Shown: piece after piece, positions 1 to 9,047 of the stretch
How the letters are laid out: each line of letters starts with the position of its first letter
How positions within the stretch are numbered: position 1 is the stretch's first letter
NCBI RefSeq assembly: GCF_022669015.1
Contig: NZ_JAKKSL010000007.1
Span: 1-64,000, forward strand
Reading direction: 5' to 3'
Length of the DNA: 64,000 bases
Source: Colwellia maritima
Lineage (GTDB): Bacteria > Pseudomonadota > Gammaproteobacteria > Enterobacterales > Alteromonadaceae
Made by a program: the position numbers and the translations under genes
Notes under the pieces: generated by a model
Seen by the model: only the letters and a program-made list of their open reading frames with translations
Databases searched by the model: none
What the model was told of the DNA's origin: nothing

Positions 1-18
1 AAATAGTTACTTACCCCC

Positions 19-615
19 CTACTTAAACAAAAACTCTTTATAAACACGTAATTCTGCAATGGTTTCTCGAATATCAGGTAGTGCTTTATGTTCCAGTTTT
101 TTATGCGCTATTGCTTGTTCTTCAAGTTCAGGCTTCCACATTCTACACACCAAAGCCAAGCTTGATACGTCTATTTGACGGTAATGAAAATAGTCGTTAA
201 GTTTAGGTGTTTGCGCCATCATAAAACTTCTATCAAACGACACGGACGAGCCACAAACAATACCGCCTGATTTTGCCTTACGGTTGTATTGCTGAACCCC
301 GATTGATGACAAATCCGTAATTAACTTATCTTCGATGCTCGACAAATCGCTGTTTACAATTTTTCTTTGATCAATGACTCGCTGTAATAACCCCGTTTTT
401 TCGTGCATATCTCGGGCGTAATGATCACAACGATTGAGCATGTCATCATTTTGGCTAATAACATAATGAAACGTACCCACTTCATTAAGCTCAGTGTCAG
501 TGACTATGACAGCGACCTCAAAAATAGGTAGATACTCACTACCAAGCTCACCATTAAGCAACCGCCCGTTTAAGCCACCTGTTTCCAAGTCAATAAATAT
601 TAAATGATTTTCCAT
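19..615 (-). CDS. Oligoribonuclease-like DEDDh exonuclease
   Basis: Predicted 3'-5' exonuclease of the DEDDh superfamily; the closest familiar member is oligoribonuclease (Orn), which clears 2-5 nt RNA fragments, although RNase T and DnaQ-type proofreaders share the fold. At about 198 residues it is near Orn length (about 180). Visible motifs are FIDLETGG at the N-terminus (Exo I, Asp and Glu), GSSVSFDRSFM in the middle (Exo II, Asp) and HKALPDIRETI near the C-terminus (Exo III, His and Asp). ATG 615 is preferred over a TTG at 639 because AAAGGG lies just upstream and the longer form would overlap the upstream gene. It is the last gene of a short minus-strand pair. Substrate (RNA or DNA) is not settled by sequence. 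Confidence 0.8.
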   Translation of the reverse strand: MENHLIFIDLETGGLNGRLLNGELGSEYLPIFEVAVIVTDTELNEVGTFHYVISQNDDMLNRCDHYARDMHEKTGLLQRVIDQRKIVNSDLSSIEDKLITDLSSIGVQQYNRKAKSGGIVCGSSVSFDRSFMMAQTPKLNDYFHYRQIDVSSLALVCRMWKPELEEQAIAHKKLEHKALPDIRETIAELRVYKEFLFK

Positions 616-625
616 GCTTTGCCCT

Positions 626-859
626 TTACCTTTTGTCAAAAAGCTTTTTTAATTCACTAACTTCGTCGCGCCTTTTGATTAACGATCTACGTTGACTTTC
701 TAGGTAATTATTCCACTTACCCTCAGCAGCCGCATTTTCTTTTAGTTGTTTGTCTACCACGCCTGACAAGTTGTTTAGCGCATTAAAGACGGTTCTTGCT
801 TGCGCCTTGGTCAAGCTATATGATGTTTGTGTTTCGTTATTAACTGTTTTTTCAGTCAT
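626..859 (-). CDS. Hypothetical small basic protein upstream of the exonuclease
   Basis: About 77 residues from ATG 859 (a GTG at 871 is also possible). The C-terminal half is rich in Lys, Arg and Glu (SLIKRRDEVSELKKLFDKR) and could form a helix. Its stop lies 10 bp before the Orn-like start, so the two are probably cotranscribed. AGAGAG sits about 11 nt before ATG 859. I do not recognise a family. Confidence 0.55.
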   Translation of the reverse strand: MTEKTVNNETQTSYSLTKAQARTVFNALNNLSGVVDKQLKENAAAEGKWNNYLESQRRSLIKRRDEVSELKKLFDKR

Positions 860-1049
860 AATATCTGTCACTCTCTGTTAATTAATTATGAGTTATCTAC
901 CTAAATTTAGTTATATCATCTCAATATATGGTTTCAGCGACAACCAAGTTTAAAATTGTTGCTTTCTATTAAGTTTGAGATTGATATCATTTAATTCTTT
1001 GAGTAATAAGCTCTCTTTCGTGCGGATCTGACTTAGCAGGATTTTTATT
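860..1049. other. Short intergenic stretch, nothing recognised
   Basis: About 190 bp of A+T-rich sequence upstream of the minus-strand pair. I see no convincing ORF, repeat or hairpin; it should hold the promoter of the exonuclease pair. Confidence 0.4.
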
Positions 1050-1253
1050 TTATCTTTGGCGTAGTATTGCACTATTACGCATACTGGTTGCATCTTCTTT
1101 TTTAAGTTTTTTAGTATATTTAACAAGTTTTTCTCTACTAACAGAAATTCCTATAATGCTGCATTGGTAGTGAATAGAATCAATATTCCCGTATTTATTT
1201 TTACGAATGATAGCGTAAAACGCATCTCTTTTTTGTTTGTTTAGTGATGCCAT
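1050..1253 (-). CDS. Hypothetical small basic protein
   Basis: About 67 residues from ATG 1253, very Lys/Arg-rich (MASLNKQKRDAFYAIIRKNK at the start). The order and charge would suit a small nucleic-acid-binding protein, but no motif is decisive. The ribosome-binding site is weak. Coding status rests on length and amino-acid composition only. Confidence 0.4.
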   Translation of the reverse strand: MASLNKQKRDAFYAIIRKNKYGNIDSIHYQCSIIGISVSREKLVKYTKKLKKEDATSMRNSAILRQR

Positions 1254-1372
1254 AATCACATCTATTGTTTAAATATTTTCGCATAATATACAACGACTGA
1301 TAAAAAGATAGGCCCATTAGACAACCCAATAAACTGCGCCTAATTTTTTATAAAGTAGGCGCAGATAGGAGA

Positions 1373-1690
1373 TTAATGGTATACGGACGGCGTTTCGTGT
1401 GAGTTCTTCATATTTGCGGGTAGTTTTCTAACAAGATATTTGTCTGCAAGTAACTTTAATTCTTCTTGAAGCTCTATTGCAGTTTGATGATTTTCTGGTG
1501 TTTGAGATTGACCCACATCAACCGACTTTTTAACCACCAAATTCGCTAATTCATAAGCTTTAGATAAGTCAAACAAAGCCCCACGAAAAGCAAAGTATGC
1601 AAGCGGATCATCATTCATTTTAGCTGTACTTGTTTCAGAGAGGATGCCGGCAAGTAGATCGACGATAGTATTTGAATTGTTTTTTGACAT
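1373..1690 (-). CDS. Hypothetical protein, 105 aa
   Basis: 105 residues from ATG 1690, mostly predicted helical, with no signal peptide or Cys motif. It lies between two other unknown minus-strand genes. No family recognised. It contains an intact GCCGGC site without a frame break. Confidence 0.55.
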   Translation of the reverse strand: MSKNNSNTIVDLLAGILSETSTAKMNDDPLAYFAFRGALFDLSKAYELANLVVKKSVDVGQSQTPENHQTAIELQEELKLLADKYLVRKLPANMKNSHETPSVYH

Positions 1691-1766
1691 AATTATATTC
1701 TTATAAATTAGTTAAGTTGTTGCCATGTTATATCGGTGGCTCAATATAGCCATAAACTAAAATGAA

Positions 1767-3149
1767 TCAATCATGCCCACTCGTTAAAAAATTCTGGTGA
1801 CTAAGTACGGCACGACCATGAATGAGTAAATTCGATAAATATGCCAATTGCCCTTTTTGCTTATTCAACCATACGCGCTGTGAGGGAGTAGATTCGCGTT
1901 CAAGTGCTTTTATATGTTCACCTTTAATATCAGCATATTTATTCATAGCAGCAAGCTTTTCTTTAACTTCTTGTCTCGTTAAACCATCAAGCTCTAAAAA
2001 AGGGACTTTGTTAAGAGTACTGTTATCGCATGGGTTGTTTTTATTCCAAATAGCGACTGCGCCATGACCTCTTGCTTGCCAATTACTCCGCTCCAGTGCA
2101 TTCTCACACTTAACACACTCGACAGTCCATCGTGTTGAATTGTTATTATGCTTGATAGGTTTTATTTGTGATCGGCCTTGGCATTTTGAACACGGGTTCA
2201 TTGGAATGTTTGTTTGTACTTTAGAGTCAAAAATTATAGAAATATCTTTATGAAAGGGGTATTTTACAAGCTGTTTCATAATAGAATCAGAGGACACAGA
2301 TGAAATTTCATTCGCAGTATCAGGGTAAAGCTCTTTTATACGTTTTACCGCACTTTCGGTTGCCTTTTGATTAAGCATACTCATTTCTTTACTCGATATA
2401 AGCTGACTAAGATGATCTATCAGATAGTCTTTACGTAAATCTTCAAGTACCGGCTTTCTCCTGGTTCTCACTTTGGCTTGTTGTAAGTTACCAATGAAAT
2501 AGCCAATGGTATGCAAATATGAATGTAATGTGTCTCTAAGCTGAGAGGACATGGGGTTTTTCATAAATTCTTCTATTCTAAACTTTGCGTAATTCGCTTG
2601 GCCTTTTAAGCGTTTAATATCTAGTGCGCTTTCTGGATCATCACAATCAACCACCCCCATTAGAGCGGTTAAGCTGTCAGGGACAGTGTTTGGTTGAGTC
2701 ATAATAGTTTGTCGGTATTCTTCTCCGCGATAAAATTTCCAACATTGCTCACTTGAAAGTCTAAACTTATTTTCTTCTTCGTACTGAAAAATGATTGGGT
2801 TTTTAGCAAAACGAGAAAAATCTTTGAGTGTTGTGTGCTCATCCAGACGTATGCAAATGCGTGTTCCAATACGACGAAATAATACAAGTGAGGTATAACC
2901 ATCGCTTCGAGAATTAAAGCGCTTATCATCATCGTCGGACAATGAATGAATAACTATCCCTTCAGGGTAAACCACACTGAACTCATAATCAGTCGGTGAC
3001 ACAGAGTAAATCAAAAACTCTATACCTGTATCATCAAGTGATTGGTAAAGTTCCTTTTCACATGCTTGAGAGGCAAGTTCTATTTGGATTTGATCAGTGT
3101 GTTTAGCTATATACTTGACGCCGATTTCAATTATTTTCTTGTTACTCAT
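1767..3149 (-). CDS. Lar-like zinc-ribbon protein, 460 aa
   Basis: Large cytoplasmic protein of 460 residues. About residues 320-380 hold a zinc ribbon (CSKCQGRSQ ... VECVKCENA) followed by ARGHGAVAIWNKNNP, the layout of the Lar restriction-alleviation family (CPFCG ... CxxC ... AxxxWN). In Lar proteins of phages and the Rac prophage this small domain lowers type I restriction; whether the larger protein does so is inference. The first 300 residues are not recognised. Start ATG 3149 has a good AAGGTAGG site. An anti-restriction role would fit a mobile element. Confidence 0.65.
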   Translation of the reverse strand: MSNKKIIEIGVKYIAKHTDQIQIELASQACEKELYQSLDDTGIEFLIYSVSPTDYEFSVVYPEGIVIHSLSDDDDKRFNSRSDGYTSLVLFRRIGTRICIRLDEHTTLKDFSRFAKNPIIFQYEEENKFRLSSEQCWKFYRGEEYRQTIMTQPNTVPDSLTALMGVVDCDDPESALDIKRLKGQANYAKFRIEEFMKNPMSSQLRDTLHSYLHTIGYFIGNLQQAKVRTRRKPVLEDLRKDYLIDHLSQLISSKEMSMLNQKATESAVKRIKELYPDTANEISSVSSDSIMKQLVKYPFHKDISIIFDSKVQTNIPMNPCSKCQGRSQIKPIKHNNNSTRWTVECVKCENALERSNWQARGHGAVAIWNKNNPCDNSTLNKVPFLELDGLTRQEVKEKLAAMNKYADIKGEHIKALERESTPSQRVWLNKQKGQLAYLSNLLIHGRAVLSHQNFLTSGHD

Positions 3150-3327
3150 GTTTTCCTACCTTTTAAAAAGGAAATTAATACATAGCATTAAACTATGTCA
3201 GTGATTGACCTCCCAAAAACATTAAAAAATCATTTTGCTTTAAAGAATTATACAACCATATATGTAAAAAGTGCTTGCCTTGTATGTGCGAAGCACTATT
3301 GACACGGGAGGCAAGCCGATTTCGAAA

Positions 3328-4017
3328 TTATTTACTAATGCAAGCTTGCGCCATTTTTCTTACTGTTCGTTGTTCAGCAGAATTCATTACGATAGATGGG
3401 TATTTTATTAACACTTGTTGCCATCGAGCAAGATATTGACATCTATAACTATGATTAGGTGGTAACCAGTTAGCAGGACCTTTTGCCGACTTTTCTCTAT
3501 TTAAAGAAGCGCTAACAGCAATTAAGTTTATCGGATCGTTTGCAAATAGTTCTTTCTTTGATTTAGACCAGTTAGCACCACCATGTTTGTAAGCGTAATT
3601 CAGTGGAACTATGTGGTCAATATCGAGATCTCTTGGATTGACATACAAATCACCAGAATAATCATCAAGCCACTTACCCGTAGAAACAAAGCAACCATCA
3701 CGACTCATAGTGACAGTCCTGGGCACTGCTTGCCTAACAAGAGTTTCGTGTCTAGTGTTAATACAATCATTAGGGTTTTGCCCCTCATTCCAATGCTTCC
3801 AGTTATGTCGATTATAAGATTTATTGCTGAATGACTGTATTGCTCTAGTAGATGATAATTCAACATTAGACGCGTTAGCCATGTGCTTAGGCACTCGTGA
3901 GCCTGGCACAGACAAACACGACTCTAATGAAGCGTACTTATCGTAGTGTTTCATCATACTAAATGAATGAGAACTTTTGTCGTGGCATAAACCAAAGACG
4001 GCTGCGCCTAACTTCAT
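3328..4017 (-). CDS. HNH endonuclease, DUF1524/GmrSD C-terminal-like
   Basis: Predicted HNH-fold nuclease of about 229 residues. The family signature is clear: HWNEGQNPNDCINTRHETL, then GCFVSTGKWLDDYSG, DIDHIVPLNYAYKHGGANW (catalytic DH and metal His) and NLIAVSASLNREKSAKGP, ending in SYRCQYLARW. This is the compact form seen in stand-alone, often exported nucleases and in the C-terminal domain of GmrSD-type restriction enzymes. The 5' end is uncertain: ATG 4017, GTG 4032 and ATG 3954 all lack a good ribosome site. The N-terminus is mildly hydrophobic but not a clear signal peptide. Its target and location are unknown. Confidence 0.75.
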   Translation of the reverse strand: MKLGAAVFGLCHDKSSHSFSMMKHYDKYASLESCLSVPGSRVPKHMANASNVELSSTRAIQSFSNKSYNRHNWKHWNEGQNPNDCINTRHETLVRQAVPRTVTMSRDGCFVSTGKWLDDYSGDLYVNPRDLDIDHIVPLNYAYKHGGANWSKSKKELFANDPINLIAVSASLNREKSAKGPANWLPPNHSYRCQYLARWQQVLIKYPSIVMNSAEQRTVRKMAQACISK

Positions 4018-4079
4018 AGGAAAGAGAAACACTAGAAAATAATGTTATGCTAATTAGCAAACTACTGATCAGTGTCGTT

Positions 4080-4442
4080 TTAATTGTTAGCATAATAAAC
4101 TTCTTTTTGAATTTGCTTTTTAGAATGTAACTCAACGAATGATCTGGTTAATCGTCTACCAACACTTTTATCATTAAATGTCAGCATACCTTCCGGGGAG
4201 TTCACAATGATACCATCATGATCAAGTGCCAAATCAAATCCATTAACAAGCATAGCGTTGATTAATATACCCCAATCTTTAACGTTGCCAATTGGGTCAA
4301 ATACTTCACCCGAGTCTTTGAGTATCACAACTTCGTTTTTGCTTCTCGCTTCGCATATAGCTAGGCCGAGTAGGTTAGCACACTCAATTGTTAACTCTTT
4401 ATCGTTATAGAGCGTCTTTACGTTAAGCATTGATTTTGGCAT
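4080..4442 (-). CDS. NinX/DUF2591-like small protein (tentative)
   Basis: 120 residues from ATG 4442, which follows a strong AAAGGAGG site; an upstream in-frame start would add 17 residues without such a site. The central part (LLGLAICEARS ... SGEVFDPIGNVKDWGILINAML) resembles phage NinX/DUF2591 proteins, where a Tyr/Phe-rich strand is followed by FxPxxNxxDAWPII. Function of that family is unknown. It is the first gene of the minus-strand block and faces away from the origin. Confidence 0.55.
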   Translation of the reverse strand: MPKSMLNVKTLYNDKELTIECANLLGLAICEARSKNEVVILKDSGEVFDPIGNVKDWGILINAMLVNGFDLALDHDGIIVNSPEGMLTFNDKSVGRRLTRSFVELHSKKQIQKEVYYANN

Positions 4443-4493
4443 TGAGCCTCCTTTTACATAAATAATAAGGTATAGATAGATAAGCGCCCTCAT

Positions 4494-5187
4494 GAATCAA
4501 CTATACAGATAAATACAATAAGGACTACAAACCAGTGAATGCTATTTTACCTGAGCAAATTATCAAGCGAGATATTAGAGAAGTATAAAAACGTTATCTA
4601 ATTATTATTAAAACAAGGAAAATAAGGAAAATAAGGAAAATAATTGAATACAAAAAAGTAAATAACTTTTTTTTGATACTTTTAATCCTCTTTTGAAATA
4701 ACCAAATAACTTGCAGCAATAACATACGAACTAAAGAACATAAGACCCAAATAACATACAGCAATAACATACGGCTTATGATTGTTCGAAACACAAGCCT
4801 GCAATCCTATGAATTTAAAGGGTAAAATTAGAAAATATCATATTGCACGAAAACACGCTCATTGCAAAAACAGTATCTTTTAGAAAAACTTGCAAAAGAA
4901 ACAACATTACCCAGTGTAGGAAATCACAGGGTTGTTTAAAAAACGAACAACTCATATAAAAAGGATCTGTTCATTAAAAAAAGATCTTTTTTTTGTTATT
5001 TTTAATAAAAACGTTAACTCATTGAATTGTAATAATATAATTTATCAATTGTCAGTTATTACGAAAACGTGTTTTTACGATCCCACCAAAGCACCCTACT
5101 TCGATCAAAGTAACAAAAAAGAAGCTCAAGTAAATCAATTGCATTTAAAACAGTTGGTTACGATGAAGCTGTTATTTGATTTATAAG
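4494..5187. other. A+T-rich part of the replication origin region
   Basis: About 700 bp without a convincing gene. It is very A+T-rich, with A-runs near 4590-4660 and T/A tracts at 4975-5045, as expected for a duplex-unwinding element. An inverted iteron copy lies at 5051-5067. Short reading frames here have low-complexity translations and no ribosome sites. Confidence 0.5.
5051..5067 (-). repeat. Iteron, inverted copy
   Basis: GTCAGTTATTACGAAAA is the reverse complement of the iteron unit TTTTCGTAATAACTGAC found in direct orientation further right. An inverted distal copy is typical of origins where the initiator also controls copy number by handcuffing. Confidence 0.75.
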
Positions 5188-5219
5188 TTTTCGTAATAAC
5201 CCCCCAGTTGGTAACAATA

Positions 5220-5228
5220 TGTGCATAA
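5220..5228 (-). promoter_or_regulatory. DnaA box
   Basis: TGTGCATAA matches the reverse complement of the DnaA box TTATNCACA. It sits inside the iteron array. Confidence 0.6.
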
Positions 5229-5240
5229 CCATGTATTAGC

Positions 5241-5249
5241 TGTGCATAA
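5241..5249 (-). promoter_or_regulatory. DnaA box
   Basis: Second TGTGCATAA, 21 bp from the first and in the same orientation; the two sit about two helical turns apart, which supports a real DnaA-dependent origin. Confidence 0.6.
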
Positions 5250-5494
5250 CTTAAAAAAGGACCATTTTTTTCGTAATAACTGACAATTTCAAGGCTAAAT
5301 TTTTCGTAATAACTGACAATTTTTTCGTAATAACTGGCAGTTTTTAGGTCAGTTTTCGTAATAACCGACATTTTTTCAATATAATAATCATGTAAAACAA
5401 TGAGATACGCGTATAGAAAGTATTAAGATCTTTAAAATCAAGATCAAAAGATCTAAAAGTTAATAACTTAGAGATTGAATAAATAGAAGATTTT

Positions 5495-5529
5495 CGCTTT
5501 GTTGCGAATTTAAAAAAAGTGATTACAAT
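5495..5529 (+). promoter_or_regulatory. rep promoter, CTTTGTTGCGA class
   Basis: CTTTGTTGCGA contains -35 TTGCGA (5502-5507); after 16 nt comes -10 TACAAT (5524-5529), about 30 bp before the rep start. The -35 region is flanked by an inverted repeat TTCGC/GCGAA. The same extended -35 recurs before recE, recT, ssb, recG and others. Confidence 0.65.
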
Positions 5530-5559
5530 GACATCCATCAATTCACTGAGCTAAAAAAA

Positions 5560-7191
5560 ATGACTGCTGACACTACCAACACAAAGTCAAAGAACAACAC
5601 CTTAGTATTCTTGCGAAAAGATTATAGCTCAAATGCTCTCTTGGAAATAATTAAGTCCTTGGTTGAAAAAAAGCTTTTGAGAAAAAGTGATTTGTTAATT
5701 TGGGAGTCGGTGATGGTTAATATCGCCCCACAAAAAACAACAACGGTAAACAGTAAGCAAGGCGTGGCCGTTGATATTTATGATGTAATAGACGCGCTAA
5801 AAGGGTTTGATAATCCTGATTTTACTACAGGCAGAGTCTTTAACTACGATAGAAACAGCAAAAAAAACAAGCTGAAAAAATATCAAGAAATTGGTTTATT
5901 ACGGTTGTTAAATGATTCCAATGTTGGTTATGAGATAAATTACCCAACGAATGCGAACCCGCAAAATTCTGCAAAAAAAGAAGTGGTACCTACCTAAAAT
6001 CCAATAAAGAAGATTGGCAATTAATATCGACAGAAGCCATAGAAAAGATGGGTACAATTCAAGTCATATCAAACTATATTGGTCGTTGCGTGAGGCTCAC
6101 AGATAAAATCAAAGCTGATGTTATCAAGGCTAATTTTATTGTAAAAGGCAGGACGATTGATGAACAAGATGGGGTGCTAGAGGTTGAAGCCACTTCATTG
6201 AAAAACTCAAGCATTGTAATTGCTGACGATCTCTTATTGGTAGATTATATTTACTCAATGATCAATGAAAAGCTAGAAGAGTGTGAAGATAAAAGTTGGG
6301 TGATTGAAAACAAGTTTACTTTCGATCTGGCCAACATAGCCCGTGACTTTGGTTGGCATGATTCTGGTAATGGAAGAAGTTTAATTTACAATAAAATATT
6401 GAGAATATCATCAACTGAATATTCGATATCTAGTAGCCAAAGCGCGTTATGGCTAATGTCACGCCTTGGTTTTGTTAGCGAGTCTGGTAGTGTTTTCACC
6501 AAAGCTAGATTAAGGTGGTTTCGTATAGGCCGGTGAGCAAAGTGAATATTCAACAGATAAAAGTAAAGAGAGTTCTCGGTATGTGACAATAAGCTTACCT
6601 GACTTTATCATTACTAATATAAATGATAAAAATAGAAAAGAGCCTTTCACCACACTCCCTATGTTTAAGCGCGATAAATCAATGCTTAAAGGGAAAAGCG
6701 CGGGTGTATTATGGACGCTCAACAACTATCTAATGACGATGCTTGCTGTGCCAGGATATATTCACGGTGCAGTTTTATTGGATAAGTTTCTAACAAGATG
6801 GCAACCTTATCTTGAAGATGTAGAGTTGATAAGAACAGCAAAACAAGTTTACCTCAAAGCTATCACTAACAAAGATACTTTATTGTATGCTCACGACATA
6901 AAAATAACAAAACGCAGAAAAATTAGTATTGGCCTAGCCTATTCATTAGTTGGCTATTTCCTTGTTAAAACAATAAACATTACGCCTTTTCACAAACAAA
7001 TAAACTCAATTCAATACGAAACAACGGCTATTAGATTAAATGTTGCTGAAATAACGATGTGTAGAAAACGCATAGAAGAACTTAAAAAGACACCACTGTT
7101 TGTATCAGATGAATTTTTTAAGAAACAATTAGATGTAATATTCTCAACTGGCGGTAAGCATACAGTTGATAAAAAACGTACAAGCACGTGA
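5560..7191 (+). CDS. rep: Replication initiator, RctB-like (two frame breaks)
   Basis: One initiator gene appears in three frames: 5560-about 5985, about 5985-6533, and about 6533-7191, joining to roughly 540 residues. Both joins are at GCCGG-type sites: GAAGTGGTACC reads through as E-A-G-T-Y if GCCGGT is restored, and ATAGGCCGGTGAG reads R-I-A-G-E with one G removed. The middle part (KNSSIVIADDLLLVDYI ... NKFTFDLANIARDFG ... SGNGRSLIYNKILRIS) resembles the central winged-helix region of RctB, the initiator of Vibrio chromosome II. Position just right of the iterons fits. The IS605-type element begins at its stop codon, so the last residues may be altered by insertion. Confidence 0.7.
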
Positions 7192-7194
7192 CTT

Positions 7195-7300
7195 CTCACC
7201 GCCCTTTAGGGCGATGCTTCTTGTTTCTTAGGCCGCAACTCGATAGTATTGAGATTGACGCAAGCCTCCACAAGCAGTAACGACTTGTCCACTCGCTTTT
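7195..7300 (-). ncRNA. Candidate omega RNA (reRNA) of TnpB
   Basis: In IS605 elements the guide RNA comes from the tnpB 3' end plus the right end, with the guide read from flanking DNA. Here that is the minus strand running out of tnpB, through the CGCCCTAAAGGGCG hairpin and GGTGAGAAGTCA; the guide would then come from the 3' end of rep (below about 7190). This is inferred from family knowledge, not from an RNA signal unique to this copy. Confidence 0.45.
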
Positions 7301-8400
7301 AAATCCAATATGCCCTTGTCACGAATATTAAGGGCTGCGTTAACATCCCTGTCTATATCCACAGCACCACACGAAGGGCAATCCCAACGTCGAACTGATA
7401 AAAGCATATCATTTACTTTGTCACCGCAACAATGGCACATTTTCGAGCTAGCAAACCATTGATCTATTTTAACCAAGTGCTTACCGCTTGCTTTGGCTTT
7501 ATAAGCCAGTTTTAAAACAAAACTGTGCCACGAGGCATCAGCAATGTGTTTGGCCAATTTACGGTTTTTCATCATATTTGCTGATTTTAGTGTCTCGACA
7601 ATAACCGCTTGGTTTTCGTCAATGATTGTTCGAGAGAGTTTATGTTGAAAATCAGCACGGGCATTAGCTACCTTTTCATGGCACTTAGCCACAATCAAGC
7701 GTGCTTTTGCACGGTTTTTACTGCGTTTAGCTTTACGTGATAATTGACGCTGCTTGCGCCTCAAGTTGTTTTGTGCGCGTTTGATAAAACGCGGGTTCGC
7801 TTCCTTTTTACCGTTTGATTGGATGGCAAAATGTGTTAACCCCAAGTCAATGCCTGTTACCTTGTCAATCGTTTGAAGTGGTTCGGGTTGTTCAACACCG
7901 TTATCAACCAAAATAGCGGCGTAATATTTACCTGTTTTAGTTAAGCTCACCGTAATGCTTTTTATTTTACCGATAATGTCTCGGTGGATATTGGCTTTAA
8001 TGGGTTCCATTTTAGGTAGTTTGATGGCGCTATCAAGCACCTTTACGCCAACACAATGGTAGCTCGACTGTTTTCCATGTCTGCGTTTAAATTGTGGGAA
8101 TTTAGCCCTTAATTTCGGGTTAAAGAAGTTATCAAACGCTTGATGCAAATGAATTACCGATTGCTGCAAAGCAATGGAATCATATTGCTTTAACCAAGCA
8201 TATTTTCTGGATTTCTTGGCAATAGCCGGCAGTGGTTTTAAATCCTTTTTAGGGTTTAAATTAACGGCGTGTTTTCGATACGCATGAGACTTAATATGTA
8301 ACGCTTTATTATACGCAAAACGCACAGCACCAAATTGAGCGTTTAAAAACTCAGCTTGTGTTAACGTGGGGTAAAGTCGGACTTTAATTGCGCTTAACAT
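7228..8400 (-). CDS. tnpB: RNA-guided nuclease TnpB
   Basis: Full-length 390-residue TnpB/OrfB. N-terminal OrfB helix-turn-helix-type region (KVRLYPTLTQAEFLNAQFG), RuvC-like core with GIDLGLTHFA (catalytic Asp), IVETLKSANMMKN (Glu), zinc finger CHCC ... CPSC, and DIDRDVNAALNI (last Asp). All catalytic residues are present, so it should be active. TnpB is guided by RNA from the element right end and cuts at the donor site after excision, favouring retention. Start ATG 8400 opposes tnpA. GCCGGC inside it is intact. Confidence 0.92.
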   Translation of the reverse strand: MLSAIKVRLYPTLTQAEFLNAQFGAVRFAYNKALHIKSHAYRKHAVNLNPKKDLKPLPAIAKKSRKYAWLKQYDSIALQQSVIHLHQAFDNFFNPKLRAKFPQFKRRHGKQSSYHCVGVKVLDSAIKLPKMEPIKANIHRDIIGKIKSITVSLTKTGKYYAAILVDNGVEQPEPLQTIDKVTGIDLGLTHFAIQSNGKKEANPRFIKRAQNNLRRKQRQLSRKAKRSKNRAKARLIVAKCHEKVANARADFQHKLSRTIIDENQAVIVETLKSANMMKNRKLAKHIADASWHSFVLKLAYKAKASGKHLVKIDQWFASSKMCHCCGDKVNDMLLSVRRWDCPSCGAVDIDRDVNAALNIRDKGILDLKASGQVVTACGGLRQSQYYRVAA

Positions 8401-8457
8401 TTTCAGTGCTCTTGTATATGATTACTTAACTATATAACTTGAAGTGGGGATTGTAAA

Positions 8458-8886
8458 GTGAGTGAGCACAGTAAAAAAGCGTTGAATGGCTATCTCAAAA
8501 AACGTCATAGTGTAAGTAAACTGGTAGTACATCTGGTGTTTACAACCAAATACAGGCGAAAGCTGTTTACAGGTATTATGATTAATCAGTTAAGGGCAGC
8601 TTTTGAGTCTGCTTGTGTTAAGCTTGAATGTGAACTGATAGAAATGGATGGTGAAGCCGATCATGTTCATTTACTGGTAGCCTACCCGCCAAAATTATCA
8701 ATCAGCGTGATGGTTAACAACCTTAAATCAGTATCATCAAGACTTTTACGGCTGCAAAACACGCACCTGACAAGGCAAAGTAAAAGCGCTGCTTTATGGT
8801 CACGCTCATACTTTGCCTGTACTGCGGGTGGCGCAACAATCGAGACATTAAAAACTTATGTGGACAGTCAATCAACACCTGAGTAA
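8458..8886 (+). CDS. tnpA: IS200-type Y1 transposase TnpA
   Basis: 142-residue HUH transposase with a single catalytic Tyr. HLVFTTKYRRKLF near the start, HUH motif DHVHLLV about residue 66, and the helix with the nucleophile TLKTYVDSQ near the C-terminus. It catalyses single-strand excision and insertion using the subterminal hairpins. GTG start at 8458. Length and motifs are complete, so the copy may be mobile. Confidence 0.9.
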   Translation: MSEHSKKALNGYLKKRHSVSKLVVHLVFTTKYRRKLFTGIMINQLRAAFESACVKLECELIEMDGEADHVHLLVAYPPKLSISVMVNNLKSVSSRLLRLQNTHLTRQSKSAALWSRSYFACTAGGATIETLKTYVDSQSTPE

Positions 8887-8975
8887 ATAACGAGTATATC
8901 TACGCCTTATATCCCCGTCCGATTGGGCGAGGGTTTACGGCTAAATTGCTAACTTTTGTTAGAGGGCAAAATTAA

Positions 8976-9017
8976 GCCTCTCTAACAAATCCTCACTCCA
9001 GTAAAACATCATAAAAT
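8976..9017 (+). promoter_or_regulatory. Transfer-operon promoter, CTCTAACAAA class
   Basis: GCCTCTCTAACAAAT (8976-8990) followed, 24 nt after CTAACA, by TAAAAT (9012-9017). There is no good -35 box, so the upstream box probably binds an activator. The dsbC start is about 30 bp beyond. See the finding on the shared motif. Confidence 0.6.
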
Positions 9018-9047
9018 CACCGTAACTTTCAAAAATGGTGAATTAAA

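Larger units (their letters stand above)
5188..5370 (+). repeat. Iteron array of the plasmid origin
   Basis: Five direct copies of TTTTCGTAATAAC start at 5188, 5268, 5301, 5322 and 5353; the four rightmost are followed by a TGACA-like tail (TGACAA, TGACAA, TGGCAG, CGACAT). Spacing between the last four is about 21-33 bp. They lie just upstream of the rep promoter and gene, the usual iteron-origin layout, and are the presumed initiator binding sites. Confidence 0.85.
7189..8945. mobile_element. IS200/IS605-family element, divergent tnpB and tnpA
   Basis: Complete-looking IS605-type single-strand transposon: tnpB on the minus strand, tnpA on the plus strand, 57 bp between their starts. Subterminal hairpins are visible: CGCCCTTTAGGGCG (7200-7213) beyond the tnpB end, and an imperfect hairpin around CCCGTCCGATTGGGCGAGGG (about 8914-8933) beyond tnpA. 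Exact ends cannot be fixed without an empty site. No target duplication is expected for this family. It separates rep from the transfer operon. Confidence 0.75.

Noticed and set aside
4594..5541. Short reading frames in the origin region
   Set aside because: Translations are Ile/Leu/Lys low-complexity from A+T tracts, without ribosome sites, and they overlap iterons and DnaA boxes.
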